A stretch of 64,000 bases of DNA from Oscillatoriales cyanobacterium (GTDB lineage: Bacteria > Cyanobacteriota > Cyanobacteriia > Cyanobacteriales > Laspinemataceae). Each line of letters opens with the position of its first letter. Position 1 is the stretch's first letter. The stretch lies in assembly GCA_011390955.1 (NCBI GenBank), contig JAABRM010000011.1:1-64000 (forward strand), written 5' to 3'. The notes beneath the pieces are model-generated. The model worked only from the letters and a program-made list of their open reading frames with translations, ran no database searches and was not told the origin of the DNA. A program made the translations under genes and the position numbers. Below are positions 17,974 to 25,743 of this stretch, piece by piece.

Positions 17974-18642
17974 ATGAATCAAAAACTTACAGCATCCCCA
18001 GTAGCCCGATCGGTCGTCGCAGTCGAAGAACTGTCTCAGGATGGCCGACAACTAGACTGGGAAGAAGTCAAGGATATCTGGCCAGAATTGCCCCTTCCTT
18101 ATCGGTTAATCGATCGCGTCCGGGTCTCGCTCGAACGCCGAGAAGCCTTACCCGTCGCGAGAAAAGGCCAAAAACCCAGTTTGGCGATTCCCTTTGCGGA
18201 TCTGCTGCGCGGAATGGCCGCAATTGCACAGGTAGGATTAGTGGGGGCGATGATCTCCAGTATCATTTGGGTTAATGACCGTAAAGAGGCGATCGCCAAT
18301 CGAATTGCTCATCCCCCACCGTCTAAGACTCGGATCGTCTTGTCCAATGATTATGGCAACTACTTTGTTGTTTTTAATCGTCAAGAACGTCCCCACCTCT
18401 GCTATCGCGTGACCTTGCAAAACCCCCCCAAAGATCAGAAATTATCACTCAGTTGTGATTGGATTGACCCCACAGGTCAAGTCGTACATCAAAACCTCTA
18501 TCAAACAACACTGATTAATCATAATGTTTGGACAAGTGCTTGTTCTTATCAACTGGGGGACAAGGTAAAACCAGGGACTTGGCAGGTGAAAATGTCTTTC
18601 GGCGTTCGCCTGCTGACTCAGACTGAATTTATTGTTGAATGA
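17974..18642 (+). CDS. Membrane-anchored protein of unknown function
   Basis: 222 residues. Residues 1-75 are hydrophilic and presumably cytoplasmic. One membrane segment lies at about 78-105 (LLRGMAAIAQVGLVGAMISSIIWV). The C-terminal 110 residues form a beta-rich domain (TRIVLSNDYGNYFVVF, LSLSCDWIDPTGQVVHQN, WTSACSYQLGDKVKPGTWQVKMSFGVRLLTQTEFIVE-like strands) reminiscent of DUF3859 or Ig-like domains; this resemblance is weak. Two or three cysteines in it might pair. It stands alone, divergent from the CSP41-like gene. Confidence 0.6.
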   Translation: MNQKLTASPVARSVVAVEELSQDGRQLDWEEVKDIWPELPLPYRLIDRVRVSLERREALPVARKGQKPSLAIPFADLLRGMAAIAQVGLVGAMISSIIWVNDRKEAIANRIAHPPPSKTRIVLSNDYGNYFVVFNRQERPHLCYRVTLQNPPKDQKLSLSCDWIDPTGQVVHQNLYQTTLINHNVWTSACSYQLGDKVKPGTWQVKMSFGVRLLTQTEFIVE

Positions 18643-18850
18643 GATAAACCGATTAGCAGATCGACTGCATCACCGCCGAAAAAAATTGATGAATCATCAT
18701 CCGCTGGCGGAAATGGCTCTCGTCTGGCTGCTGCAAAAATTTAATAGAATTTGTTTTTTTTAGGCAATACCAAGCGATCGTGTATTGCCCATCCGCTAAA
18801 AAATCAACCATCAAGGAGTTTATACCCATAAAAAAGTTTACCGATTTATT

Positions 18851-18900
18851 GGTTCAGATTTAGTTTAAAATACTTTTAAAATACCAATTAAATCTGAACC
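18851..18900. promoter_or_regulatory. 12-bp perfect inverted repeat upstream of the first DUF5132-like gene
   Basis: ggttcagattta (18851-18862) and its exact complement taaatctgaacc (18889-18900) flank a 26-bp AT-rich spacer that contains taaaatac-type -10-like sequence. It ends 32 bp before the start codon at 18933, so it could be an operator pair or a 5' leader hairpin. Confidence 0.45.
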
Positions 18901-18932
18901 GATATAAACGTCAACACTGGAGGTAATTACAA

Positions 18933-19232
18933 ATGTCATTGATTCATTTGGATAAGTCGGTTTTGAGTTTTCATCTCAGAGAAATTGTGGAAGATCCACC
19001 GGTAAATAATAATTCTGCTGCCTTGTTCGGACTAGGTGCGATCGCCTTTGGCACTGTGGCTTTGCCAGCCATGATTAAATTTGGCCGACCTGTGCTGAAA
19101 AACTTAATTAAACCATTTTTGGCTGCTTCACAGTCATCAGATTATCCCCGGACAATCGAGGCCAAGTTTCCTCCTTCTTGGTCTGAAACTCAAGCCGGAG
19201 TGCCACATATTTCCTCAGAGATATCCCCATAG
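18933..19232 (+). CDS. DUF5132-like small membrane protein
   Basis: 99 residues, ATG at 18933 preceded by CTGGAGG, a strong Shine-Dalgarno. One glycine-rich hydrophobic segment (ALFGLGAIAFGTVALPAMIKF) is followed by a basic amphipathic stretch (GRPVLKNLIKPFL). This layout matches the DUF5132 protein at 23779-24123 (GLGVVVLAPTVVPLLKPIAK). In cyanobacteria such proteins occur beside HMA2-domain proteins and P-type ATPases, as they do here. The function is unknown; a membrane partner of the metal ATPase is a reasonable guess. Confidence 0.6.
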   Translation: MSLIHLDKSVLSFHLREIVEDPPVNNNSAALFGLGAIAFGTVALPAMIKFGRPVLKNLIKPFLAASQSSDYPRTIEAKFPPSWSETQAGVPHISSEISP

Positions 19233-19295
19233 AGATCGGTATTAACCCAATCATACAAATCTATTGGGTGGCAATTCTTTCTGAAGAATAGAGTC

Positions 19296-19389
19296 ATACC
19301 GAATTCAAAAATTATTGCTAAAATTACGAGATTAATTTGGGCGCAATACTTGCGCCCATACTCTTGCATAAATTTTTGTAAATAGTATT
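19296..19389. repeat. MITE-like element with ATACC ends (copy 1)
   Basis: About 94 bp from ataccgaattcaaaaatt to aatttttgtaaatagtatt, with imperfect terminal inverted repeats and a central gggcgcaatacttgcgccc palindrome. Related elements are at 20007-20102 and 31066-31211. Confidence 0.6.
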
Positions 19390-19596
19390 TTCTCCGAATG
19401 CTTCGCCCTTACCCATACAGTTAATTTTTGTTTTTGACAGTTAACATAATTACCCGGTAAGCGAAGCTATGCCCGTAGGTCTTTATGTTTCGCCCTTATC
19501 CAGGCAGTTATGTTTTGGTTTATTCTAGAGGTTATGCTGAGACTGTATCCTGGTATCTAAAGGCATAAAAGAAATTAGTGAAATGGAGACACTATT
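19390..19596. other. Intergenic region
   Basis: About 200 bp with no gene. It contains two similar stretches ending in 'cgcccttaycca(t/g)acagtta' (near 19405 and 19490), likely more decayed repeat. Confidence 0.35.
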
Positions 19597-19923
19597 ATGG
19601 AGCAACTATTATTGACAATATTTATTGGTTTTATTTTGTTGCTTTTTATTCTATGGAAAACCGGGATACTGCGATTTCAAAATATTTCCAAACTAAATAT
19701 TGGCTCTAAAAAAGTAAACAACAAAGCTCCGATTAGATTCATGTTTTCACTTAAATCCAAATTCGACTGTAAGTATTTAGAACAGCGTTTATTAAAATTG
19801 CTTTATGGAGATCGAAAAGCAGCGAGAAGGTTAATAGAACAAGCGAAAAAGAAAAATCCGGGGCGTTCGGAAAATTGGTACTATGAAAAAGTCATTGACG
19901 ATTTACAGTGCGATCGCAGATAA
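19597..19923 (+). CDS. Small membrane protein with a conserved cyanobacterial C-terminus
   Basis: 108 residues, ATG at 19597. Residues 4-24 are a single membrane segment (LLLTIFIGFILLLFILW). The middle is a basic linker, and the C-terminal 45 residues (LKLLYGDRKAARRLIEQAKKK, NPGRSENWYYEKVIDDL, DR) resemble a short helical motif I know from several small cyanobacterial proteins without assigned function. It lies between the DUF5132-like gene and the HMA2 gene, but 650 bp separate it from the latter. Confidence 0.6.
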   Translation: MEQLLLTIFIGFILLLFILWKTGILRFQNISKLNIGSKKVNNKAPIRFMFSLKSKFDCKYLEQRLLKLLYGDRKAARRLIEQAKKKNPGRSENWYYEKVIDDLQCDRR

Positions 19924-20006
19924 TTAGACAGGCAGAAATAAATTAACCACTTTTTTCTGGTGGATTTTATACCAATTTTTAAAATTATTGCTACGATTTC
20001 GAGGCT

Positions 20007-20102
20007 ATACCAATTTTTAAAATTATTGCTACAATTCCAATGTTTATTTGGGCGCTTTTCCGTGGCGCCTCTACTATTGCATTAATTTTTGTAAATAGGA
20101 TC
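20007..20102. repeat. MITE-like element with ATACC ends (copy 2)
   Basis: From ataccaatttttaaaattatt to taatttttgtaaataggat, with a central gggcgcttttccgtggcgcc palindrome. A partial copy of the left end (ataccaatttttaaaattattgcta) lies just before it at about 19970. Confidence 0.55.
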
Positions 20103-20579
20103 GGAATAAAAAACCTCAGAAACCGGATTTCTTCAAGAAACCCGGTTTGTTTCTTTGGCAAATTGGGGTTTTCTCTTCCGATCGATTAGTCAATAAATCC
20201 ATTTTGTTGAGATTGAGATAAATTGTCATTTAAAAACCTCTTGCTGATTTTTATTAATAGGAGTATAATGACAAAATCAAAGGGGAAAATCTTCTCTCTG
20301 CAAATCATCGGTCTTTATTCTATAAAGCCATTTGCCACCTAATGACAATGGCAGAGTCCGATCGCCTAGCGTCCCAGAGGGAATTCGCCTAGCGTCCCGG
20401 AGAGAATCATCCAGTTCGTTGAATAATTTAGACGGAGGCTGTCCTCAGTTGTCTAGTTTTGTAATTTAAATTTCGCACTCTGGGTAGAAAAATTAAGCAT
20501 TTAGCTGATTAATTTCCTAGTAAGACCCATAGTGAAATCAAAATTACCTTCATAGAGACAACCAGCACAGAAACGAGAA
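20103..20579. other. Intergenic region upstream of the HMA2 gene
   Basis: About 475 bp with no credible gene. It contains the agaaacccggttt palindrome (near 20120-20150) and a direct repeat cgcctagcgtccc(a/g)gag (near 20364 and 20388). The promoter of the HMA2/ATPase genes must lie here or further upstream. Confidence 0.4.
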
Positions 20580-21155
20580 ATGACCAATGCTATTTACACA
20601 AATGGTGCCACCCCTGGGGTCGGTACTGACCAGACTTCTGAAGCCACAACCGATCTCAGAATTAGTGAGTTTTTGGCAGAACATGGGGAAATAGAAATGA
20701 TTCTCCCAGTTGTGCTGGGATTGATGATTACGAGTCGTTTTCAACTGCGAGGAGCACAAGCGCTGCTGGTGAACTTACTCGTGGCAAGTATTAGCCGCCA
20801 GATTTTGTTTAAGCTGAAAAATCCCGAAGCAGATTTCATTGCCGCAACACAACAATTCAGCCGAGAACCCAGCACTCCTACCACTTGGGGCGGCTATGAG
20901 GTGATTCATTCGATTCCCGGTCGGGTACGGCTAAAAATTCCCCAAGATTCGATGAAGGGGACTAAAAAAGATTTTGAATTCGCCAAACGTTTATTACAAG
21001 TGCTCAATGATGATGAGTATGTGATTAATGCGCGGATTAACTACGCTGCCTCTTGTTTGGTGATTAATTACCAAGCAGGGCAACTGGCTGATTGGGAGTT
21101 GGGTCTGCGTTTAATGAATTTAATTAAGACCGCTGAAACCGAAGTTCCCGCCTAA
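20580..21155 (+). CDS. HMA2 domain-containing membrane protein
   Basis: 191 residues. Two hydrophobic segments (about residues 38-52 and 55-74) precede a C-terminal HMA2 domain at 106-170 with the signature VIHSIPGRVRLKIP and the strand pair YVINARINYAASCLVINY. HMA2 domains have the fold of heavy-metal-associated domains but lack the CxxC metal site, and none is present here. The same signature (VIHAIPGRIRLRMP) opens the P-type ATPase 63 bp downstream, so the two genes are almost certainly one operon. A likely role is as a partner or regulator of the ATPase at the membrane. Confidence 0.82.
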   Translation: MTNAIYTNGATPGVGTDQTSEATTDLRISEFLAEHGEIEMILPVVLGLMITSRFQLRGAQALLVNLLVASISRQILFKLKNPEADFIAATQQFSREPSTPTTWGGYEVIHSIPGRVRLKIPQDSMKGTKKDFEFAKRLLQVLNDDEYVINARINYAASCLVINYQAGQLADWELGLRLMNLIKTAETEVPA

Positions 21156-21218
21156 ATCCCCCTGTAAAATTAGCAAGCCGCCTCAGTTAACTGGGGCGAT
21201 CTGTAGGAAAAACTGGCC

Positions 21219-23540
21219 ATGACCGATTGTTCTGTACTCCATGTGAGTTCTTTGGTTGGTGGGGTACAAGTGATTCATGCGATTCCGGGACGCATTCGTT
21301 TGCGAATGCCTGCTTTATGGAATTCCCAGCCGAAGAAAGAACTGACCGATCGCCTCAAAGCCGATCCCCGGATTATCAGCGTGCGGATTAATCAGGCTTG
21401 TGCCTCGATCGCCATCCAATATCGCCCGGAAAGTATTGCCGCGATCGCTGCCCCAGATTATTTTTTGCACTTCTTTGACAACCGATCGACACCGCGATCG
21501 ACCAATTCTGAACCAGAATGTAACGCCGAATCAGACACCGAAGACGAAGATGGAGGCTGGTCAAGCCTGCGCTTACCGATTCTGGCGACTTTGTTGGCGG
21601 TTGCCAGTCAACGCTGGCCCTACCCATTGCTGAAAGTTGCCGCCGCTGGAGTGTTGGGGGCTTGTGTCTTGCCCGTCGTCCAACGGGCCAGCAATAGCGT
21701 TTTTGTCGAGCATCGATTGAATATCGACTGCTTAGACTTAATGGCAATTTCCTTAAGTACCATTCAAGGGAAATTAATCACTCCCGCATTGATGATGACC
21801 CTTCACGGAATCGGGGATGTCCTGCGGGAACAAACCGCCCGTTCTACGGCGATGCAAACTGCTGACCTGTTGGATACTATCGGTCATTTTGCTTGGGTGG
21901 TACGGGAGGATAGAATTGTCAAAATTAAGAGCGACCAGGTACAAGTCGGAGAAATCGTCCAGGTTTATCCAGGGGAACAAATTCCCGTCGATGGCACCGT
22001 GCAAGCCGGTGAAGCAACCGTTGACCAACAAAAATTAACCGGGGAATCCATGCCAATTGTGGCGGGAGTGGGGACATTTGTCTATGCTTCTACTTTGGTG
22101 CGATCGGGTAAATTAAGGCTGATCGCCGAAAAAGTGGGCAATCAAACCAGGGCGGCAGCATCTCTTGCCCTATTAAGTCAAGCCCCAGTCCATGACACCC
22201 GCATGGCGAATTATGCCGAGAAAATCGCCGATCGCCTGATTCTGCCGGTTTTGGTCTTGGGCACAGTGGTCTTGATGACTACCCGCGATCCGGCGCGAGT
22301 CGCGGCAATTTTTACCCTGGATTTTGTCACCGGAATTCGCGTGTCTATCCCCACCGCTTTCTTAGGGGCTTTGAACCATACCACCCGACATGGGATTTTA
22401 GTCCGCAGTGGTCGCACCTTGGAACAGTTGGCGGAAGTAGATACGATGGTGTTTGATAAGACCGGAACCCTGACCCAAGGAGATATCCAACTGTCAAACG
22501 TGATTTCCGTTGCTGACGGCTTTTCCTCAGACCGAGTGTTACAGTTGGCAGCAGCAGCGGAACAACGCATTACTCATCCTGTGGCTGAGGCCATTGTCCG
22601 GGCAGCCAGCGATCGCGGTCTGACCATCCCCCAACGCCAAGACTGGCATTATGAAGTCGGTAGCGGCGTGCGTACCGAAATCGACGGTCAAACGGTCTTG
22701 GTAGGCAACCAGAAACTTTTAGCCGAAGCAGGGATTAATTTGCCAGCCTTAACGGGGATCTCTTGTGCGGGGGTGCCCGCCATCAGCAGAGGAGCAGAGG
22801 TGCCCGCCATCAGCAGAGGTGCAGGGGAGCAGAGGTGCAGAGGTGCAGAGGTGCAGGGGTGCGAGAACCAACCAACAACCACCAACCACCAACCAACAAC
22901 CACCAACCACCAACCACCAACAAACAACAATCAACAATCAACAATTTATGTTGCCTGTGATGGACAACTGGTAGGCCAGATTTCTTATACCGATCCCCTG
23001 CGTCCAGAAAGTGCCCCCCTGGTTCGTCGCTTGCGGGACTTGGGCATAGAAGTGCATTTGCTGACCGGGGATTCTCATATGCGAGCTCAGGCAGTGGGTG
23101 AGCAGTTGGGCATAAGTCCCGGTCATGTCCATGCGGAAGCCTTCCCCGAAGAGAAAGCGCGAATTGTGCGAGATTTACACCGGGCTTCTCATACCGTGGC
23201 TTTTGTGGGGGATGGGCTGAATGATTCCGTCGCCTTAGCTTATGCGGATGTCTCGGTGTCCTTCGAGGATGGTTCCCATGTCGCCAGGGAAACTGCTGAT
23301 GTGGTGCTGATGAATAATGACTTGGAGGCATTGTTAGAGGCGATCGCGATTGCCCAAGATACCCAACGGGTGATTTCCGAAAATACCGTTTTAGTGGTCG
23401 GGCCAAACTTACTGGCATTGGGTTTAGCCACTACTGTGGGACTTAATCCCTTAATTGCCACCATCGTTCACAATGGTTCGGCGATCGCTGCTGGTCTGAA
23501 TAGCCTCCGTCCGTTGATCCAGCATCAGTTAACCGGCTAA
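21219..23540 (+). CDS. HMA2-containing P-type ATPase without a CPC motif, carrying an in-frame repeat insertion
   Basis: 773 residues. An HMA2 domain (residues 15-80) is followed by hydrophobic segments (117-157, 168-196), the actuator domain with TGES at 274-277, a membrane pair (340-385), the phosphorylation motif DKTGTLT with Asp413, the nucleotide-domain HP at 453-454, GDGLND at 664-669 and two C-terminal membrane segments (722-765). The catalytic core looks complete. The metal-site motif CPC of copper/cadmium/zinc pumps is absent; the equivalent stretch is TGIRVSIPT (371-379), so the substrate is uncertain. Residues about 513-573 are a Gly/Arg-rich then Asn/Gln/Pro/Thr-rich insert encoded by octamer and heptamer DNA repeats, between the nucleotide domain and the returning phosphorylation domain (TIYVACDGQLVGQI). 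The frame is intact across it. Neighbours: HMA2 gene upstream, DUF5132 downstream. Confidence 0.88.
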   Translation: MTDCSVLHVSSLVGGVQVIHAIPGRIRLRMPALWNSQPKKELTDRLKADPRIISVRINQACASIAIQYRPESIAAIAAPDYFLHFFDNRSTPRSTNSEPECNAESDTEDEDGGWSSLRLPILATLLAVASQRWPYPLLKVAAAGVLGACVLPVVQRASNSVFVEHRLNIDCLDLMAISLSTIQGKLITPALMMTLHGIGDVLREQTARSTAMQTADLLDTIGHFAWVVREDRIVKIKSDQVQVGEIVQVYPGEQIPVDGTVQAGEATVDQQKLTGESMPIVAGVGTFVYASTLVRSGKLRLIAEKVGNQTRAAASLALLSQAPVHDTRMANYAEKIADRLILPVLVLGTVVLMTTRDPARVAAIFTLDFVTGIRVSIPTAFLGALNHTTRHGILVRSGRTLEQLAEVDTMVFDKTGTLTQGDIQLSNVISVADGFSSDRVLQLAAAAEQRITHPVAEAIVRAASDRGLTIPQRQDWHYEVGSGVRTEIDGQTVLVGNQKLLAEAGINLPALTGISCAGVPAISRGAEVPAISRGAGEQRCRGAEVQGCENQPTTTNHQPTTTNHQPPTNNNQQSTIYVACDGQLVGQISYTDPLRPESAPLVRRLRDLGIEVHLLTGDSHMRAQAVGEQLGISPGHVHAEAFPEEKARIVRDLHRASHTVAFVGDGLNDSVALAYADVSVSFEDGSHVARETADVVLMNNDLEALLEAIAIAQDTQRVISENTVLVVGPNLLALGLATTVGLNPLIATIVHNGSAIAAGLNSLRPLIQHQLTG
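22755..22937 (+). repeat. Octamer + heptamer composite repeat inserted in frame in the P-type ATPase gene
   Basis: Left part: duplicated gtgcccgccatcagcagag, then gaggtgca / ggggagca octamers (to about 22865). Right part: heptamers of the CAACCAA / CCACCAA / CAACAAT family (22866-22937). The same octamer-then-heptamer order occurs in intergenic DNA 600 bp downstream at 23545-23765. About 61 codons, no stop, no frameshift. Confidence 0.88.
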
Positions 23541-23544
23541 ATGG

Positions 23545-23765
23545 CAGAGGAGCAGGGGAGCGGGGGAGCGGGGGAGCAGAGGAGCGGGGGAGCAGAGGAG
23601 CAGAGGAGCGGGGGAGCGGAGGTGCGGAGGTGCAAACAACAACCAACAAACAACAAACAACAACCAACCAACAACAACCAACAACCAACAACCAACAACC
23701 AACAACCAACAACCAACAACCAACAACCAACAACCAACAAACAACAACCAACAACCAACAACTCT
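23545..23765. repeat. Octamer + heptamer composite array downstream of the ATPase gene
   Basis: gggagcag / ggagcggg octamers (23545-23635) run directly into CAACAAC / CAACCAA heptamers (23636-23765). The array ends at an ACTCTTAGGAG sequence that supplies the Shine-Dalgarno of the gene at 23779. Confidence 0.88.
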
Positions 23766-23778
23766 TAGGAGAAAAACA

Positions 23779-24123
23779 ATGGAAGACCCCAATCAATATC
23801 AAAATCAACTGAATCAACTGAATCAAATACCCCTGGTCAATTCTATGACCAATTTCTACAAAGCCAATCCAACGCGGGCTATTCTGCTGGGTCTTGGGGT
23901 GGTGGTGTTGGCACCCACGGTGGTGCCATTGCTTAAACCGATTGCCAAAGCCACGATTAAAACTGGCGTATCACTTTATCAAAAATCCGTAGGCGCGATC
24001 GCGGAAACCGGGGAAGTGATTGGCGATTTAGTTGCCGAAGCCAAAGCCGAGGTACAAGCGGAACAAGAACAAGCGGCTACGATGATCGCGGCAACTCCTA
24101 CTTATAAAAACCCGGTTTCTTGA
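23779..24123 (+). CDS. DUF5132 domain-containing protein
   Basis: 114 residues with the ATG at 23779 and TTAGGAG ten bases upstream. An N-terminal Asn/Gln-rich part is followed by a hydrophobic segment (AILLGLGVVVLAPTVVPLL), the basic stretch KPIAKATIKTGVSLY, and an acidic amphipathic helix (GDLVAEAKAEVQAEQEQ). This is the DUF5132 pattern. It lies 238 bp after the P-type ATPase gene and is separated from it only by repeats, so it belongs to the same gene group. Its role is unknown. Confidence 0.75.
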   Translation: MEDPNQYQNQLNQLNQIPLVNSMTNFYKANPTRAILLGLGVVVLAPTVVPLLKPIAKATIKTGVSLYQKSVGAIAETGEVIGDLVAEAKAEVQAEQEQAATMIAATPTYKNPVS

Positions 24124-24130
24124 AGCATAA

Positions 24131-24250
24131 ATGTAGGGTGGGCATTGCCCACCCTACTGGGGAATTAACGTAACTTGAAGCATAAATGTAGGGTGGGCAT
24201 TGCCCACCATACAAGCGAAGTAGGGCAAAATTTGCCCACCCTACTGGGGA
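24131..24250. repeat. GTAGGGTGGGCA palindromic repeats
   Basis: Two direct copies of the ~58-bp sequence beginning gaagcataaatgtagggtgg, each with gtagggtgggcattgcccaccctac-like inverted halves. The same palindrome recurs near 31100, 48060, 51925, 53530 and 59140. It may end transcription from both sides. Confidence 0.8.
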
Positions 24251-24251
24251 A

Positions 24252-24443
24252 TTAACGTAAGCCAACCCAGGTAAAGAAATCCTGGTGAGTGAAGAATTCT
24301 AAGACCAATAACGCCACAAACCCAATCATGGCAAATCGGCCATTAATCCTTTCGGCATAAAGATTCCAACCAAAGGCAGGATCGGGTTCGCTCGCGGACT
24401 CTTCATCTGCGGTTACAGGTTGCGAGGGTTTTTCTGAACTCAT
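24252..24443 (-). CDS. hli: High-light-inducible chlorophyll-binding protein (HLIP)
   Basis: 63 residues, one membrane helix. The chlorophyll-binding signature E-x-x-N-x-R-x-A-M-x-G is exact (ERINGRFAMIGF, about residues 31-42), followed by the membrane span (VALLVLEFFT). HLIPs sit in thylakoid membranes and protect photosystem II assembly complexes by binding chlorophyll and carotenoid. The gene lies 38 bp downstream of sdhB on the same strand. Its leader holds four copies of TAGGAAACAT, the last of which puts AGGA six bases before the ATG. Confidence 0.92.
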   Translation of the reverse strand: MSSEKPSQPVTADEESASEPDPAFGWNLYAERINGRFAMIGFVALLVLEFFTHQDFFTWVGLR

Positions 24444-24483
24444 AATGTTTCCTAATGTTTCCTAATGTTTCCTAATGTTTCCT
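24444..24483 (-). repeat. Four tandem 10-bp units carrying AGGA in the hli leader
   Basis: On the minus strand TAGGAAACAT is repeated four times from the sdhB stop codon (TAG is part of the first unit) to the hli ATG. Each unit holds a Shine-Dalgarno-like AGGA. Confidence 0.85.
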
Positions 24484-25531
24484 AAACTTTTGGCGCAGAT
24501 TTTGATTCTAATTCTTGCACTGATGAAATCAGCGATCGCACTTCTTCGGTGCCTGCGGACGGTTCAAAAGTCCAGGGAAACTTCCGGTTTGTCACCATGC
24601 GTAAACCCACGGGGCCGAGACTCAGCAAGCCTTTTACATCTCGGAAATAGTTACCAATCACCATCACGGCAAATTTCCGTTCGTCCACCCAGCCCCCTTG
24701 CTTCACCAGTTCTAATAACACTTTGCGGTGACGCACGGGGCGACTAGCGCTGGCATCTTTGCGAGCCAGAATTTCCCCTTTAATTTTGCTAATTTGATCC
24801 AGGGGAGAAACTTCCATTGGACAAGCAGAATTGCAATTAAAGCAACGGGTGCAAGCCCAAATCCCGCTTTCTAAATCATCATAAATTTCTAACCGCTCTT
24901 CGGTCTTGGCATCCCGATTATCTGCCACCATTCGGTAAGCTTTCGCCAAAGCATGGGGCCCAACAAAATTTGGATTTACTTCCTTGGCATTGCAGTCAGA
25001 ATAACAAGCACCACAAAGAATACAGTTACCCATATCATTGAGGCGATCGCGTTCTTCCGGGGTTTGGAGAAACTCCCGTTCTGGCACCAGACGCGCCTTG
25101 GTACTCACATAAGGCTCCACCGCTTCCAGATTATCCCAGAAACTGGTCATATCCACCACCAGATCCTTAATCACGGGCATATTGCCCATTGGTGCGATCG
25201 TAATTTCTGGAATACTGGGGGAACTCACAGGGGTTCCATTTTCCCTGGCACTTTGTTCGGCATTTTGCTTGGCAATGTTTTCCAGTCTTTCCAGTTCAGC
25301 CCCAATATTTTCTTTACAAGCAAGGGCAGGACGACCATTAATCCTCATGCCACAACTGCCGCAAATCGTATTGCGACAATTCTTTCGGAACGCCAGGGTG
25401 CCATCTTGCTCCCATTTGATCCGATTAAGACAGTCGAGAATGGTATTGCCCGGTTGCACGTCGAGGGTGTAACTCTGAACTCTGGGGGCGGAGTTTTGAT
25501 TTTGCCGAATGACCTTGAATACTACTATCAT
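24482..25531 (-). CDS. sdhB: Succinate dehydrogenase/fumarate reductase iron-sulfur subunit
   Basis: 349 residues, ATG at 25531. The 2Fe-2S ligands are Cys52, 57, 60 and 72 (NCRNTICGSCGM, LACK). The 4Fe-4S and 3Fe-4S ligands are in CILCGACYSDC (170-180) and CTRCFNCNSACP (227-237). It carries electrons from succinate to the quinone pool in the thylakoid or cytoplasmic membrane. It is longer than the usual ~240 residues: an Ala/Glu-rich insert (about 75-115) and a C-terminal extension, both usual for cyanobacterial SdhB. No sdhA is adjacent. Followed by hli. Confidence 0.93.
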   Translation of the reverse strand: MIVVFKVIRQNQNSAPRVQSYTLDVQPGNTILDCLNRIKWEQDGTLAFRKNCRNTICGSCGMRINGRPALACKENIGAELERLENIAKQNAEQSARENGTPVSSPSIPEITIAPMGNMPVIKDLVVDMTSFWDNLEAVEPYVSTKARLVPEREFLQTPEERDRLNDMGNCILCGACYSDCNAKEVNPNFVGPHALAKAYRMVADNRDAKTEERLEIYDDLESGIWACTRCFNCNSACPMEVSPLDQISKIKGEILARKDASASRPVRHRKVLLELVKQGGWVDERKFAVMVIGNYFRDVKGLLSLGPVGLRMVTNRKFPWTFEPSAGTEEVRSLISSVQELESKSAPKV

Positions 25532-25743
25532 TTATCGTATTTTTCACCATATCTAGGTTTCAGCCATCTAGCTACTGTTCTTTTTCGAGCGTAATTACAG
25601 AATCACTGATTTTGAGGAGTGATTGTGGGGTAGCCAGACGGGAAAATTTTGGCGATCGCTTTTATCCTACCACCCCAATCATGTACTTATCTTCTCTTCC
25701 CCGCAAAAATGAGATCCGCTCGATCGCTATCTGTACTATTTGT

